A DNA stretch of 64,000 nt from Sphingobium trunci (GTDB lineage Bacteria; Pseudomonadota; Alphaproteobacteria; Sphingomonadales; Sphingomonadaceae), in assembly GCF_022664535.1 (NCBI RefSeq), contig NZ_JAKUJY010000022.1, positions 1-64,000 on the forward strand, in the 5' to 3' direction. The translations under genes were made by a program, and so were the position numbers. Below are positions 50,019 to 58,403 of the stretch, in pieces. Every line of letters starts with the position of its first letter. Position 1 is the stretch's first letter. A model generated the notes under the pieces. It made no database searches, was not told the origin of the DNA, and worked only from the letters and a program-made list of their open reading frames with translations.

Positions 50019-51484
50019 TGGAACAGGATTCCCAGCGCGGCCGCCTGCGCGGCCTTTTCCGCTGCGCCGGGTCGAGCGTGACCATGCTCGCGGCCGCGCA
50101 CTTCGCCTTCATCGGCGTTGCCGACGCCAATGTGGCGTCGGAGATGAACAACTTCTTCAGCGAGGCAGGTGGAGCGGCGAATGTGACCGGCCCGTCGGCT
50201 TTCCAGGGTCAGTCCGCTGGCCATTATTCGCTGGGCAATGTCTGGACGCGCTTTCCGCAGAAAAGCGTCTCGCCGTTCAACCTGCAATTGCCGAGCGCCC
50301 GCGCTGGTTGCGGCGGCATCGATCTCTTCTCGGGCTCCTTCTCCTTCATCAACGCCTCGGAGATCGTGGCGATGCTGAAGGCGACCGCCAATAATGCGCT
50401 GGGTTTCGCCTTCAAGCTGGCGATCGATTCTGTTTCCCCGGAGATCGGCAAGGTGATGGACGAGCTCAGCCAGAAAGCGCAGCTCCTAAACCAGATGAAC
50501 ATTTCCAGTTGCGAGACGGCGCAGGCGCTGGTCGGCGGCATCTGGCCCTCGATCGACACGGCGCGCGCGACCATCTGCGAGGCGGTGGGCAACAGTCAGG
50601 GCGTCTTTTCCGACTGGGCCGCCTCTCGCCAGGGCTGCAACAATGGCGGTAGCCGCGACAGCACGATCGCGGGCAATAGCGATGCCGCCATGAAGGACCA
50701 GCTCGTTGGCCAGGACCATAATTATACCTGGGAGGCGCTCCGAAAATCCGCGAAATTCGGCGCGTTCGACCAGGATTTCTCGGAATATATCATGACGCTG
50801 GTCGGCACGATCGTCACCCGCGCGCCCACCGGCTCGAACAATGGCGGGAACGTGGTGATGGTTGGCCCGGCAGAAGAGGCGGTCATCACCGCACTGCTGG
50901 ATGGCACGGCTGATGCGCCACCGGTGAAGGTCCTCAAATGCAATGACAGCGATTGCTACGATCTCGGGGAAGCGACGCTCAGCATTCCGGCGTCGGCGGC
51001 TCTGCGCCCACGCATCCGCGACATGATCAGCGACATGAGCGCGAAGGCCCGCTCCAACAATGCGCTGACCGCCGCCGAGAAGCAGTTGCTCAATCTCGCA
51101 ACCATCCCGCTCTACAAGATACTGACGGTTCAGGCCTTTGCCCATTATTCGTTAACGCAAGGCGAGATCGAGGCGCTGTCCGAGATCGTGGCGGTCGATA
51201 TCCTGAACGCTATGCTCGACAATATCCTCGACAGGGTGGAGCAGGCGAAAGTCCATTATCAGACCGCCGACCAAGCCACCGCCGAGCAGTGGAAAGCGCA
51301 GATATCGGCGACCCGGCAGAAATTTGGCGCGCGCGAGGTCAAGCTCAGCAACAAACTCCAGCTTACCTATCAGGTCATCAACCGCAGCGTCTTCCTGGAA
51401 TCGACCCTGCAAAACTCGATGTCGCCGGGCATGGCGGCAGCCCTCAACTTCTCGCGCGGTCTTGGCGCGCAAGGTCTGAACTAG
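50018..51484 (+). CDS. traH: TraH, F-type pilus assembly protein
   Basis: This 488-residue protein begins at the ATG at 50018, whose first base is the last of the traF stop. It has an N-terminal signal (SSVTMLAAAHFAFIGVADAN). Typical TraH sequences follow: SEMNNFFSEAGGAANVTGPS, then GCGGIDLFSGSFSFINASEI and NISSCETAQALVGGIWPSID. A coiled coil lies near the C-terminus. TraH is needed for pilus assembly and sits in the periplasm and outer membrane. It is followed by traG after 14 bases. Confidence 0.93.
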   Translation: MEQDSQRGRLRGLFRCAGSSVTMLAAAHFAFIGVADANVASEMNNFFSEAGGAANVTGPSAFQGQSAGHYSLGNVWTRFPQKSVSPFNLQLPSARAGCGGIDLFSGSFSFINASEIVAMLKATANNALGFAFKLAIDSVSPEIGKVMDELSQKAQLLNQMNISSCETAQALVGGIWPSIDTARATICEAVGNSQGVFSDWAASRQGCNNGGSRDSTIAGNSDAAMKDQLVGQDHNYTWEALRKSAKFGAFDQDFSEYIMTLVGTIVTRAPTGSNNGGNVVMVGPAEEAVITALLDGTADAPPVKVLKCNDSDCYDLGEATLSIPASAALRPRIRDMISDMSAKARSNNALTAAEKQLLNLATIPLYKILTVQAFAHYSLTQGEIEALSEIVAVDILNAMLDNILDRVEQAKVHYQTADQATAEQWKAQISATRQKFGAREVKLSNKLQLTYQVINRSVFLESTLQNSMSPGMAAALNFSRGLGAQGLN

Positions 51485-51498
51485 AAAGGGCGCCGACG

Positions 51499-54282
51499 AT
51501 GCTGGAGGTGTTTACGGTCGGCGGCGGCGAATATCTCGTCAACAGCTTCAATGCCGTCGCCGCTTGGACCGGGGGAGGGGGTTTTGCCTCCATGATCCGG
51601 GTGGTCATGGTGATGGGCCTCATCTACTCGCTCTTCGTCGTCGCCTTCACCTTGAACTACAAGGCCTGGCTGAACTGGTTTCTCCAGTCGACGCTCATCT
51701 ATATGTGCTTGATGGTGCCGACCGCCGACATCAAGGTGACGGACCGGATCAATCCCAGCCTTGCGCCGGCGACAGTCGCGAACGTGCCGTTAGGGCTCGG
51801 CATTCTCGCCAGCTTTACGACCCAGCTTGGCGACTATCTGACGCGGACGGCGGAAACGGTGTTCGTCATGCCCAACGAACTCAATTACAGCAGCAACGGG
51901 CTCGTCTATGGCGCCCGTCTGTTCGACGCGACGCGCGACTTCATCATCCGTGATGCCGAATTCTCCGCCAATCTCGACCAATATATGAAGCAGTGCGTCT
52001 TTGGCGATATCCTGCTCTATCAGAAATCGCTGACCGATCTCGCGGAAGCCAGGGATCTTTGGGCGGCGATCGCCTCCGACGCCGAGTCCCGGTCGCAGGA
52101 ATATCTGGAGCGCAATGGCGGGAAGGTCACGCCCTACATCGTGACGTGCAAACAGGCCTACGCTTTGATGGACAGCCAATGGACCACGATGATCAATGCC
52201 AACGCCAAGCTGTGGGGGCTGGAACTTTATCCGAGGCTCGGCGACACGCTGGCCGAGGCCAAGCTCCGCAACGATGTTCCCATCGTCAATCAGGCCTTCA
52301 CCCGGTCGAGCGACGACTTTGTCGAAACGATGCGGCAGAGCACCGCCATCAACGCCTTCATGCAGGCCCGCAATAATATGAGCGGTGGCGCTATCGACGC
52401 CTTCGCGCAGACGCGCGCCGATATCCAGGCGCGCAACACCTATAACAGCATCGCCCAGCAGGCGATGACCTGGGTGCCGATCCTGAACGTTGTGCTGACG
52501 GTTGTTTTCTTCGCGATGTTCCCGGTGATTTTTCCACTCTTCCTGATGCCGCAGACAGGCGTGTCGGCGCTCAAAGGCTATGCGACGGGATTTTTCTACC
52601 TCGCCGCTTGGGGACCGCTTTACGTGATCCTGCATATGATCTGCATGACACGGGCCGAGGGGACCGCGACCGGTATCGCGAGGGGCGGAGTCTCGCTCGG
52701 CAGCTATGCCGGGATCGGCGCTGTAAATGCCGAAACCGCGACCATTGCCGGCTTCATGCTGATGAGCGTGCCGTTCCTGGCGGCGGGGCTCGCGAAGGGG
52801 GCGATGTCGATCGCGGGACAGTCCATGTCGATGCTGGCGCCGGCGCAAAATGCGGCCGAAGCCGCGGCGCTGGAGCAGACCACCGGCAATTATGCCTTCG
52901 GCAATGTGAGCTGGGCCAACCAAACATCGAACATGCGGCAGACGGGGCAATGGAGCATGGCACCCAGCTATCAGGACGGAAGCGCATCCTTTGGCTGGCG
53001 ACAGGATAATGGCGCGTCGTTTTCGAGTTTCGGGAACGGCGCCGAGGTGATCGACATGCATCAGGCCATTTCGCGGCTGGATGTCGAACCTCGCGCAACC
53101 ACAGGCTTTGTGTCCGAATTGCGTGAACAGGCGAGCGTGGCGGAGCGGCAGGCGAAAGCATTTGAAGCGGCGGCGTCGGATATTCTCACAAGCACCCACA
53201 CCAATCGCAGTGTGTTCGGCACGTCGAGCGAGCGTAGCTCTGGTTGGGACAGCGGCCGGGGACAAACGTCAGGAACGTCGATTGAGCGATACGACCGTGC
53301 CTCTGCTTCCAGTTCGCAGGGCATTGAGGAAAAATCGTCCACTGGCCAATCGCAAAGCGTGTCGCAGGGCCAGGAACGGTCCGCAAATATAATTGATAAC
53401 GTCAGCGGCAATGCAGGTTTGGGCGCGGGCGGGCCAGTAGGCGGTAGAAATGGTGGCCGTGGTTTTGGTGCGGGTAACCTCGGCATAAGTGTCGGGCGCT
53501 CCGGGCAACAGCAGGATAGGCTCAGCTATGGAACGACGGATCAGCGCACGTCAGATAATAGTAGTTCTTCATCCACCGGCTTCCGTGACGAACATTCTAA
53601 TGGTGTCAACGCAAATGAGACCGATGGCACTTATGACAAAAGCGGTGTTTTTGAACGTGCCGCGGCAACCAATTCTTCGTCGCAGAGCACCGAGGATGCT
53701 CTTTCACGTGCTCAGTCGTACCAGGAGACTGCTCGAAAACTTCATGAGCTTTCAGGGCAGCTCAGTCGGGACGCAAGTTATGCGGAGACCCACGGTATGC
53801 AGCTCAGCGCCAATTTCTCACAGGAATTGGCGGATTGGTATCGCGCGGAAACGGCGCGCAATCCTGGCATGGGTGTGCCGGAGTTGTGGGCAACGACCAT
53901 GACAGACCAGCAGCGAGATGCCAGAAGCGCGATGATCAACACCTGGATGCGGCGCAAGCAGGCCGAAATTGGTAGTGAGGTGCGAAACATGATTGATCGT
54001 CCTGATCTTGTCGACGTGCCGCGCCGCGTGATCGGCGGGTATGACGATGTGCGCTCGACCCATCATCCGCACGGCGTGGCTTCCCTGGTGAGCGCGCCGA
54101 ATTTAGGCGATCCTGATGCCCCGGGGCGGATCATAGATGACGGCAGGGAAGTGATTGAAGCCGATCGCAATGACACCGCGGCGAACCGGAGCTCTGCTGT
54201 TCAAGCTTCTGTTGATGTCCAGTCCGTTGTGAATGCTGGCTTAGACAAAGGGTTTTTCCACGACCCGGATTTGCGGAAGTAG
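51499..54282 (+). CDS. traG: TraG, F-type mating-pair stabilisation and entry-exclusion protein
   Basis: This 927-residue protein starts at MLEVFTVGGGEYLVNSFNAV. Membrane helices lie near residues 35-60, 65-75, 330-355 (LNVVLTVVFFAMFPVIFPLF), 365-385 and 415-435, as in TraG-N. The periplasmic C-terminal half from about residue 470 is Ser/Gly/Gln-rich and poorly conserved (SFGNGAEVIDMHQAISRLDV, then low-complexity sequence), ending FFHDPDLRK. The longer open frame to the left is a shadow over traH. It is the last gene of the operon. Base composition is clearly lower in GC from about 53.2 kb on. Confidence 0.92.
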   Translation: MLEVFTVGGGEYLVNSFNAVAAWTGGGGFASMIRVVMVMGLIYSLFVVAFTLNYKAWLNWFLQSTLIYMCLMVPTADIKVTDRINPSLAPATVANVPLGLGILASFTTQLGDYLTRTAETVFVMPNELNYSSNGLVYGARLFDATRDFIIRDAEFSANLDQYMKQCVFGDILLYQKSLTDLAEARDLWAAIASDAESRSQEYLERNGGKVTPYIVTCKQAYALMDSQWTTMINANAKLWGLELYPRLGDTLAEAKLRNDVPIVNQAFTRSSDDFVETMRQSTAINAFMQARNNMSGGAIDAFAQTRADIQARNTYNSIAQQAMTWVPILNVVLTVVFFAMFPVIFPLFLMPQTGVSALKGYATGFFYLAAWGPLYVILHMICMTRAEGTATGIARGGVSLGSYAGIGAVNAETATIAGFMLMSVPFLAAGLAKGAMSIAGQSMSMLAPAQNAAEAAALEQTTGNYAFGNVSWANQTSNMRQTGQWSMAPSYQDGSASFGWRQDNGASFSSFGNGAEVIDMHQAISRLDVEPRATTGFVSELREQASVAERQAKAFEAAASDILTSTHTNRSVFGTSSERSSGWDSGRGQTSGTSIERYDRASASSSQGIEEKSSTGQSQSVSQGQERSANIIDNVSGNAGLGAGGPVGGRNGGRGFGAGNLGISVGRSGQQQDRLSYGTTDQRTSDNSSSSSTGFRDEHSNGVNANETDGTYDKSGVFERAAATNSSSQSTEDALSRAQSYQETARKLHELSGQLSRDASYAETHGMQLSANFSQELADWYRAETARNPGMGVPELWATTMTDQQRDARSAMINTWMRRKQAEIGSEVRNMIDRPDLVDVPRRVIGGYDDVRSTHHPHGVASLVSAPNLGDPDAPGRIIDDGREVIEADRNDTAANRSSAVQASVDVQSVVNAGLDKGFFHDPDLRK

Positions 54283-54289
54283 GCGCGCT

Positions 54290-54427
54290 TCAGATCGCGA
54301 GCGTCAGATAGACGAACAGCCCAGCGACTGCGAGGAGGGTGAAGGTATAGCTGATCGCGCCCGCAAGGGGCACATCTCCATTTTCGTCGATAGGAAAAGA
54401 CATGGGTTCGATGCCATCATCGGACAT
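54290..54427 (-). CDS. Short single-helix membrane protein
   Basis: This 45-residue frame reads MSDDGIEPMSFPIDENGDVP, then a hydrophobic helix AGAISYTFTLLAVAGLFVYL and TLAI. The acidic N-terminus with one C-terminal helix is a natural small membrane protein. It converges on traG with 7 bases between stops. No clear ribosome site; the ATG at 54403 is an alternative. Family unknown. Confidence 0.5.
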   Translation of the reverse strand: MSDDGIEPMSFPIDENGDVPLAGAISYTFTLLAVAGLFVYLTLAI

Positions 54428-54432
54428 ATTGG

Positions 54433-54804
54433 ATGATGGGGCCGCCGGGCTGGTCATTCGTCAGCCTGTTGTTGCAGGCGATTACCGGAATGATCCTGGT
54501 TTTTCGGGATGAGCTTCAGCCCATCATCCATCCCGCGTTGCGCGTCACGACGAGGCCACGGGCCGTTCCGGTGCAGGCGATACTCGATTCGATCGCGGCG
54601 CGTCATCCCGATGCCGCGATCACCCGCGCGGAGCTGGGCAGTCCTGATCCGAACGGCCGCCAACTGGACGGCATGGGCGAGGGCATTTCTTCCCTTTCCA
54701 AGATCGCGATTGTCGGTCCGTCCACGCACCCCGCGGGACACGACCCAAAGTCAGGCGACTTGAGCCTTGGACTGATCTTGCGAGCGTTCATCTATAGGGA
54801 ATGA
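54433..54804 (+). pseudogene. Fragment of a PepSY-domain membrane protein gene
   Basis: The frame from 54433 gives LLLQAITGMILVFRDELQPI followed by IHPALRVTTRPRAVPVQAIL, which matches the start of PepSY-associated iron-uptake proteins (first helix, then the PepSY domain). Family members have about 350-500 residues with four helices. Here homology ends near 54640 and the rest is unrelated. The upstream end shows a frame break before the first helix. It is a non-functional remnant. Confidence 0.6.
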
Positions 54805-54809
54805 TCCGC

Positions 54810-55109
54810 TCAACCATCTCCGTCGTTTGTCTCCTGCGGCCACATGCGCGCGCCATGAATGACGCGGAGCAAGCGCACCGTGTCCCCGACGATCTGGTAA
54901 GGAACGACATAGGGGGTCCGGGCCACCATGAGTTCCCTCGTGCCTTCGACCCGGCCAGGGCGGCCACTGTCCGGAAAGTCGATGAGCCGGCGTGCCGCAT
55001 CCTCCAGTCGGTCATCGACAAGCGCGGCCGCTCGTGGATCGTCTTGCGCGATCCAGGCAAAAATGGCCAGGCGGTCGGCGGCCGCGTGACGCGACCAGAC
55101 CAGTTTCAT
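54810..55109 (-). CDS. ParE/RelE-family toxin
   Basis: This 99-residue toxin reads KLVWSRHAAADRLAIFAWIA, then LEDAARRLIDFPDSGRPGRV, and RTPYVVPYQIVGDTVRLLRV followed by IHGARMWP, the ParE/RelE fold with the usual C-terminal Arg/His. ParE types block gyrase and RelE types cleave mRNA at the ribosome; sequence alone does not settle which this is. Its start overlaps the antitoxin stop by 4 bases. Confidence 0.88.
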   Translation of the reverse strand: MKLVWSRHAAADRLAIFAWIAQDDPRAAALVDDRLEDAARRLIDFPDSGRPGRVEGTRELMVARTPYVVPYQIVGDTVRLLRVIHGARMWPQETNDGDG

Positions 55110-55408
55110 TGCGGGGGAAGGCCCTTGCGCCCCTTTTCCCGGAGCGCGGCGAATGTCGCCGAGATTTCTTCATCGGGAATGTCGGGCCGATCATCGTCCA
55201 GCGCTTCCTGTACCCGTGCCCTGAACCATTCGTCATAGGCTTGCTTCTCCACGAGCAGTTCCATGGGAACGATGCCCTCGCGGGCCGTCCGGGTGAGCAG
55301 GATACGGACGGCGTCGGACACGGTCAGCCCCATCTTTTCAAAGACGGCGGCGGCTTGCTCCTTCACGTCCGCGTCGATTCGCGTCTGGATCAGCGCGTTA
55401 TGGGCCAT
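55106..55408 (-). CDS. RelB/DinJ-family antitoxin
   Basis: This 100-residue protein starts at MAHNALIQTRIDADVKEQAA, preceded by GAAGGAGTGTGCCC, and has the ribbon-helix-helix of the RelB/DinJ family (FEKMGLTVSDAVRILLTRTA). The C-terminal half (DEEISATFAALREKGRKGLP) should wrap the toxin. The longer open frame to 55600 has no signal or ribosome site. The pair makes a plasmid-stabilising type II system. Confidence 0.9.
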   Translation of the reverse strand: MAHNALIQTRIDADVKEQAAAVFEKMGLTVSDAVRILLTRTAREGIVPMELLVEKQAYDEWFRARVQEALDDDRPDIPDEEISATFAALREKGRKGLPPQ

Positions 55409-55440
55409 GGGCACACTCCTTCGCCTGCAATGTAATGCAA

Positions 55441-55757
55441 TCGCATGACGATTGCCACCGAGAAGCGGTGGAGGACGAGCCATCGGGCGGCACTTCAGTG
55501 CCGCCCCTTGCGAGCCAGGATCGTTTGACGCAGGCTGATGATTGGCGGGCAGACCTTCGTAATTTGGAGGAATTGCCATGAACGAATCGACCTGAATCAT
55601 GCGCCTAATCGCTTAACAGTCTGCGGAAAAAGGCATGGCAGAGCTCGGCATTGGCCCAGCTTTCGCCGCTTTCTGGCCCACGGCGTCAGTCATTCTGGCA
55701 GGCGACCTTTCCAAAGCCGGTCGTTTTTGACCGGCTCGGGCGCCGTGAGGCGCAGGC
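55441..55757. other. Non-coding scar region upstream of the IS5 remnant
   Basis: Contains the antitoxin promoter, a strong ribosome site (GGAGGAATTGCC) before an aborted five-codon frame MNEST-stop at 55578-55595, and a 7-bp stem-loop GCCGGTC-GTTTTT-GACCGGC at 55716-55735. The aborted frame may be the severed start of a gene lost at the insertion. Confidence 0.45.
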
Positions 55758-56105
55758 CTATGCCGCAGCCAGCAGTTTTGGCAGCCTGACGAGGTTGTAG
55801 GCGGCGGCGGTCACGTGAAGGACCACCCGACGCGCTGCTGTCCGCGGTGGCGGGTCTTGCGCATGGTGCCGCAGGTCTTTGCCCATCCGAACACTTCCTC
55901 GATCCGCTTGCGGATTTCCGCGAGAGGCCTTAGCCGGGATGGCGCGTCGTGCGCCCATCGATTGCCGAGCGCCGGTTGGTGTTGTTTTGGGCGACGTGCG
56001 GAGTGACATCGATCTCGCGCAAGGCCGCGACGAAGGCGGCGATATCATGGTTCTTGTCGGCCCCCAGTGTGATCCGGTGGCGCCCCTCCATGCGCTCCTT
56101 AGCTT
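55758..56105 (-). mobile_element. IS5-family transposase remnant
   Basis: The minus strand gives pieces of the C-terminal half of an IS5-type DDE transposase in shifting frames: HRITLGADKNHDIAAFVAAL, VTPHVAQNNTNRRSAIDGRT and TRHPG, then RKRIEEVFGWAKTCGTMRKT and VTAAAYNLVRLPKLLAAA. The Glu of the DDE triad lies in RIEEVFGW. At least two frame breaks, and the 5' half is missing. One end abuts the truncated aldehyde dehydrogenase. Confidence 0.8.
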
Positions 56106-56871
56106 CACCGGCAGCACGGCGGCCGGAAAGGCCGTGGCCCGGGCATGCATCGAGCGAATGGCTCGGTTCACGCTTGAACTTGGCGGAAAGTCTGCCGCGA
56201 TACTTCTCGACGACGTGCGGCTGGACAAGGCTCTGCTGGCTCTGGCGCCCTTTACCATGCCGATGTCCGGCCAGATCTGCTTTGCCCAGACCCGCATCCT
56301 GGCGCCGCGTTCCCGCGTCGACGAAGTGGCGCATGCCTATTCCGCGGTCATGGCGGGCCTCACCGTTGGCGATCCGTGGCAGGAAACGACGCATCTGGGC
56401 CCTGTCGCCAATGCGCGTCAGCTTGGTCGTGTCACGGACTATGTGGAAATCGCCAAGGCGGAGGGTGCGCGGCTGACCACGGGCGGCGCCCGTCCGGCGG
56501 AACGTAACAAGGGCTTCTTCTTCGAACCGACAGTCTTCGTCGACGTGACGCCGGACATGCGCATCGCGCGGGAAGAAGTGTTCGGCCCCGTCGTGGCGGT
56601 GATGGCCTATGACGACATTGACGATGCCGTGCGGATCGCCAACGCGACCGACTTTGGCCTCAGCGGCAGCGTCTTCACCGAAGATGTCGAGCGCGGCGGC
56701 GCGGTCGCCCGTCGCATCAACACCGGTAACATGACGGTCAATGGTCTGGAAGTCGTGCCCAATGTTCCATTCGGCGGCACCAAAATGTCCGGGATCGGGC
56801 GCGAGGGCGGGCCGGAGGGACTGGAAGCCTTTTTGGAATCGAAGGCCGTCTACATGCCGGCGGCGGGCTGA
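56096..56871 (+). pseudogene. Aldehyde dehydrogenase, 5' half missing
   Basis: The frame gives the C-terminal 260 or so residues of an ALDH: SFTGSTAAGKAVARACIERM, LELGGKSAAILLDDVRL, GQICFAQTRI with the catalytic Cys, FFFEPTVFVDVTPDMRIARE, EEVFGPVVAVMAY and PFGGTKMSGIGREGGPEGLE. The NAD-binding N-terminal half (about 220 residues) is replaced by the IS5 remnant. Without that half the protein cannot fold as an active enzyme. It is different from the intact ALDH at 60983. Confidence 0.85.
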
Positions 56872-56905
56872 GCGGCCATGGCCGACGGTGAACCGACGGC
56901 GCTGC

Positions 56906-57031
56906 GGACTTGGCGAGGCTGAAGAAGGGCCGCTCCATCATCTCGCGCTGGTCGCGCAGCGGCATGTCCGCGATATAGGGCAGGAACAGTTCGAACTGGT
57001 CGCTGGTCCCGGTCTGGGTGGCGCGCGTCAT
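56906..57031 (-). pseudogene. repA: Truncated plasmid replication initiator repA
   Basis: From the ATG at 57031 the frame reads TRATQTGTSDQFELFLPYIA, then DMPLRDQREMMERPFFSLAK, which matches the N-terminus of RepA initiators of sphingomonad plasmids. After the Lys the match ends abruptly at about 56906 and the frame runs antisense through the aldehyde dehydrogenase fragment. Initiators of this kind are several hundred residues long, so only about 42 remain. The DNA-binding domains are gone. Confidence 0.75.
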
Positions 57032-57060
57032 GGACGGATCCTCAGGATGATCGGCACGCC

Positions 57061-57102
57061 GTTTCCCCGGGGAAACAGCGGACTGCGTTTCCCCGGGGAA
57101 AC
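57061..57102. repeat. parS: Two copies of a 16-bp parS-like palindrome
   Basis: GTTTCCCCGGGGAAAC occurs perfectly at 57061-57076 and 57087-57102, 26 bp apart, just past the 3' end of parB. It has the GTTTC...GAAAC outer arms of the chromosomal parS consensus with a different centre (CCCCGGGG). It is the likely ParB-binding centromere of this replicon. Confidence 0.8.
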
Positions 57103-57197
57103 ATGCTGTCCCAGCACCGCCGAACAGGGGGGCGGCGTCACCCGCCGCTTCTCGCGTTCCGCCATGGCCTTGCCCCCATTTCGCCCCCCGGCCTGCA

Positions 57198-58319
57198 TCA
57201 GCGTTGCAATCCCATGCCCTGCCGCTCCAGATGTTCGAGCGCGTCGCGCAGGGCCTGCGTCAGCATCTCCGTGTCCGCGCCCGATCCGGCATGCAGGCGA
57301 ATGGTGACGCCCTGCCGGTTCACCGACTGAACGGTCAGGGCAGGGCGGCCATACCGGGTATTCCAGCTATAGGGCTCGGCCTTGGGTGCGGCCTGCGCCA
57401 GACGGGGCGCATCGAGCAGGCGCTTCAGCACATCGCTCGCGCCGATGGGGGAGGCGCCCGCCGCCCGCAACGTCCGCTGTTCGGAAATGATGCGGCCGGC
57501 CTCGGTGCGGATCGCCGGGGCCAGCTTGCCGTCGTCCAGTGCCTGCGTCAGCGCATAGGCGGGCTTCAGCAGCACGTCGGCCGGCGAGGCGAAGGCGTCG
57601 ATGATATCCTCGGGGATGCCCGCGACCTTGATCATCTTCGACAGCCAGCCCTTGGACAGTTTGAGCCGTTCGGCCATGCGGGTCAGGTGGCTGCCATAAT
57701 GGGCCTTGAGCGCCTCGGCATAGTTGCGCGCCCGCTCCAGGTCCGACACATCCTTGCGCGCCCGGTTTTCCAGGTCGGCCAGCCGGAAGGCCGCCTCGTC
57801 GTCCAGTTGCGCCACCTGCGCCACGAACATCATCTCGGGATAGCTGTGCGCGCGCAGCCAGCTGATCGACCAGTGGCGGCGCGTGCCCGCAATCACTTCA
57901 TAGTCATGGTCCGGGTCGCCCTCGATCCGGCGGACCACCGCGGGCACCTTCTGGCCGCCCTCGGCGATGATCGAATCGATGAGCTCGCGGCAATTCTCCT
58001 CATTCAGCAACGCCTGATGCCGGGCATTGCCGGTCCAGATGCGCACCTTGGCCGGATCGAGCAGCAATTGCGTGACCTGCCGCACCTCCCCCGAAGCGAG
58101 ACGGGCGAGTGCGGACTCGCGGCCCAGCAGGGTGGTGCCGCGTGCCCGATCGGCGCGGGATGCCGGGGCTGGGGCTGGGGCTGGGGCCGGGGCTGGGGCG
58201 GGGCCGGAAGCGGCACCCTGTTCCGCAGCCTTGGTCTCTTCCCGGGCGGGAGCGGAGGACGCCGTTTCCGCCTCGTCCGAAAGCAGGGCTGCCAGATAAT
58301 CCGATTGTTTGCGTGCCAT
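57198..58319 (-). CDS. parB: ParB, plasmid partition DNA-binding CTPase
   Basis: This 373-residue protein starts at MARKQSDYLAALLSDEAETA. An N-terminal Pro/Ala-rich stretch is followed by the ParB/Srx domain (IRTGNARHQA-like), with EEYEVIAGTRRHWSISWLRA, the GxRR CTP-binding motif as AGTRRHW. The HTH follows: HLTRMAERLKLSKGWLSKMI. A C-terminal dimer part completes it. ParB binds parS and spreads, loading the ParA gradient system. It is followed by the parS-like sites and the repA remnant, and preceded by parA, 84 bases away. Confidence 0.93.
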   Translation of the reverse strand: MARKQSDYLAALLSDEAETASSAPAREETKAAEQGAASGPAPAPAPAPAPAPASRADRARGTTLLGRESALARLASGEVRQVTQLLLDPAKVRIWTGNARHQALLNEENCRELIDSIIAEGGQKVPAVVRRIEGDPDHDYEVIAGTRRHWSISWLRAHSYPEMMFVAQVAQLDDEAAFRLADLENRARKDVSDLERARNYAEALKAHYGSHLTRMAERLKLSKGWLSKMIKVAGIPEDIIDAFASPADVLLKPAYALTQALDDGKLAPAIRTEAGRIISEQRTLRAAGASPIGASDVLKRLLDAPRLAQAAPKAEPYSWNTRYGRPALTVQSVNRQGVTIRLHAGSGADTEMLTQALRDALEHLERQGMGLQR

Positions 58320-58403
58320 CACATATCCCCCTTGACTTGGCCAGATATGGAACATATAGTGAACATACGTATGTAGGAAAGGCTTCTCTGCCGCATCGGC
58401 CGA

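Noticed and set aside
50953-51498. Long N-terminal extension of traG over traH
   Set aside because: The extension is Arg/Gly-rich and lies antiphase over the well-supported traH; traG begins properly at 51499.
55879-56095. Aldehyde dehydrogenase frame continuing left to 55879
   Set aside because: That part is antisense to the IS5 transposase remnant, so it is not dehydrogenase sequence.
56738-56905. Frame continuing repA to 56738
   Set aside because: After the Lys in FFSLAK the translation is the antisense of the aldehyde dehydrogenase end, with no RepA features.
58140-58200. Short tandem repeat in parB
   Set aside because: It is the Pro/Ala-coding GCCCCAGCC-type run of a flexible linker, common in high-GC ParB proteins.
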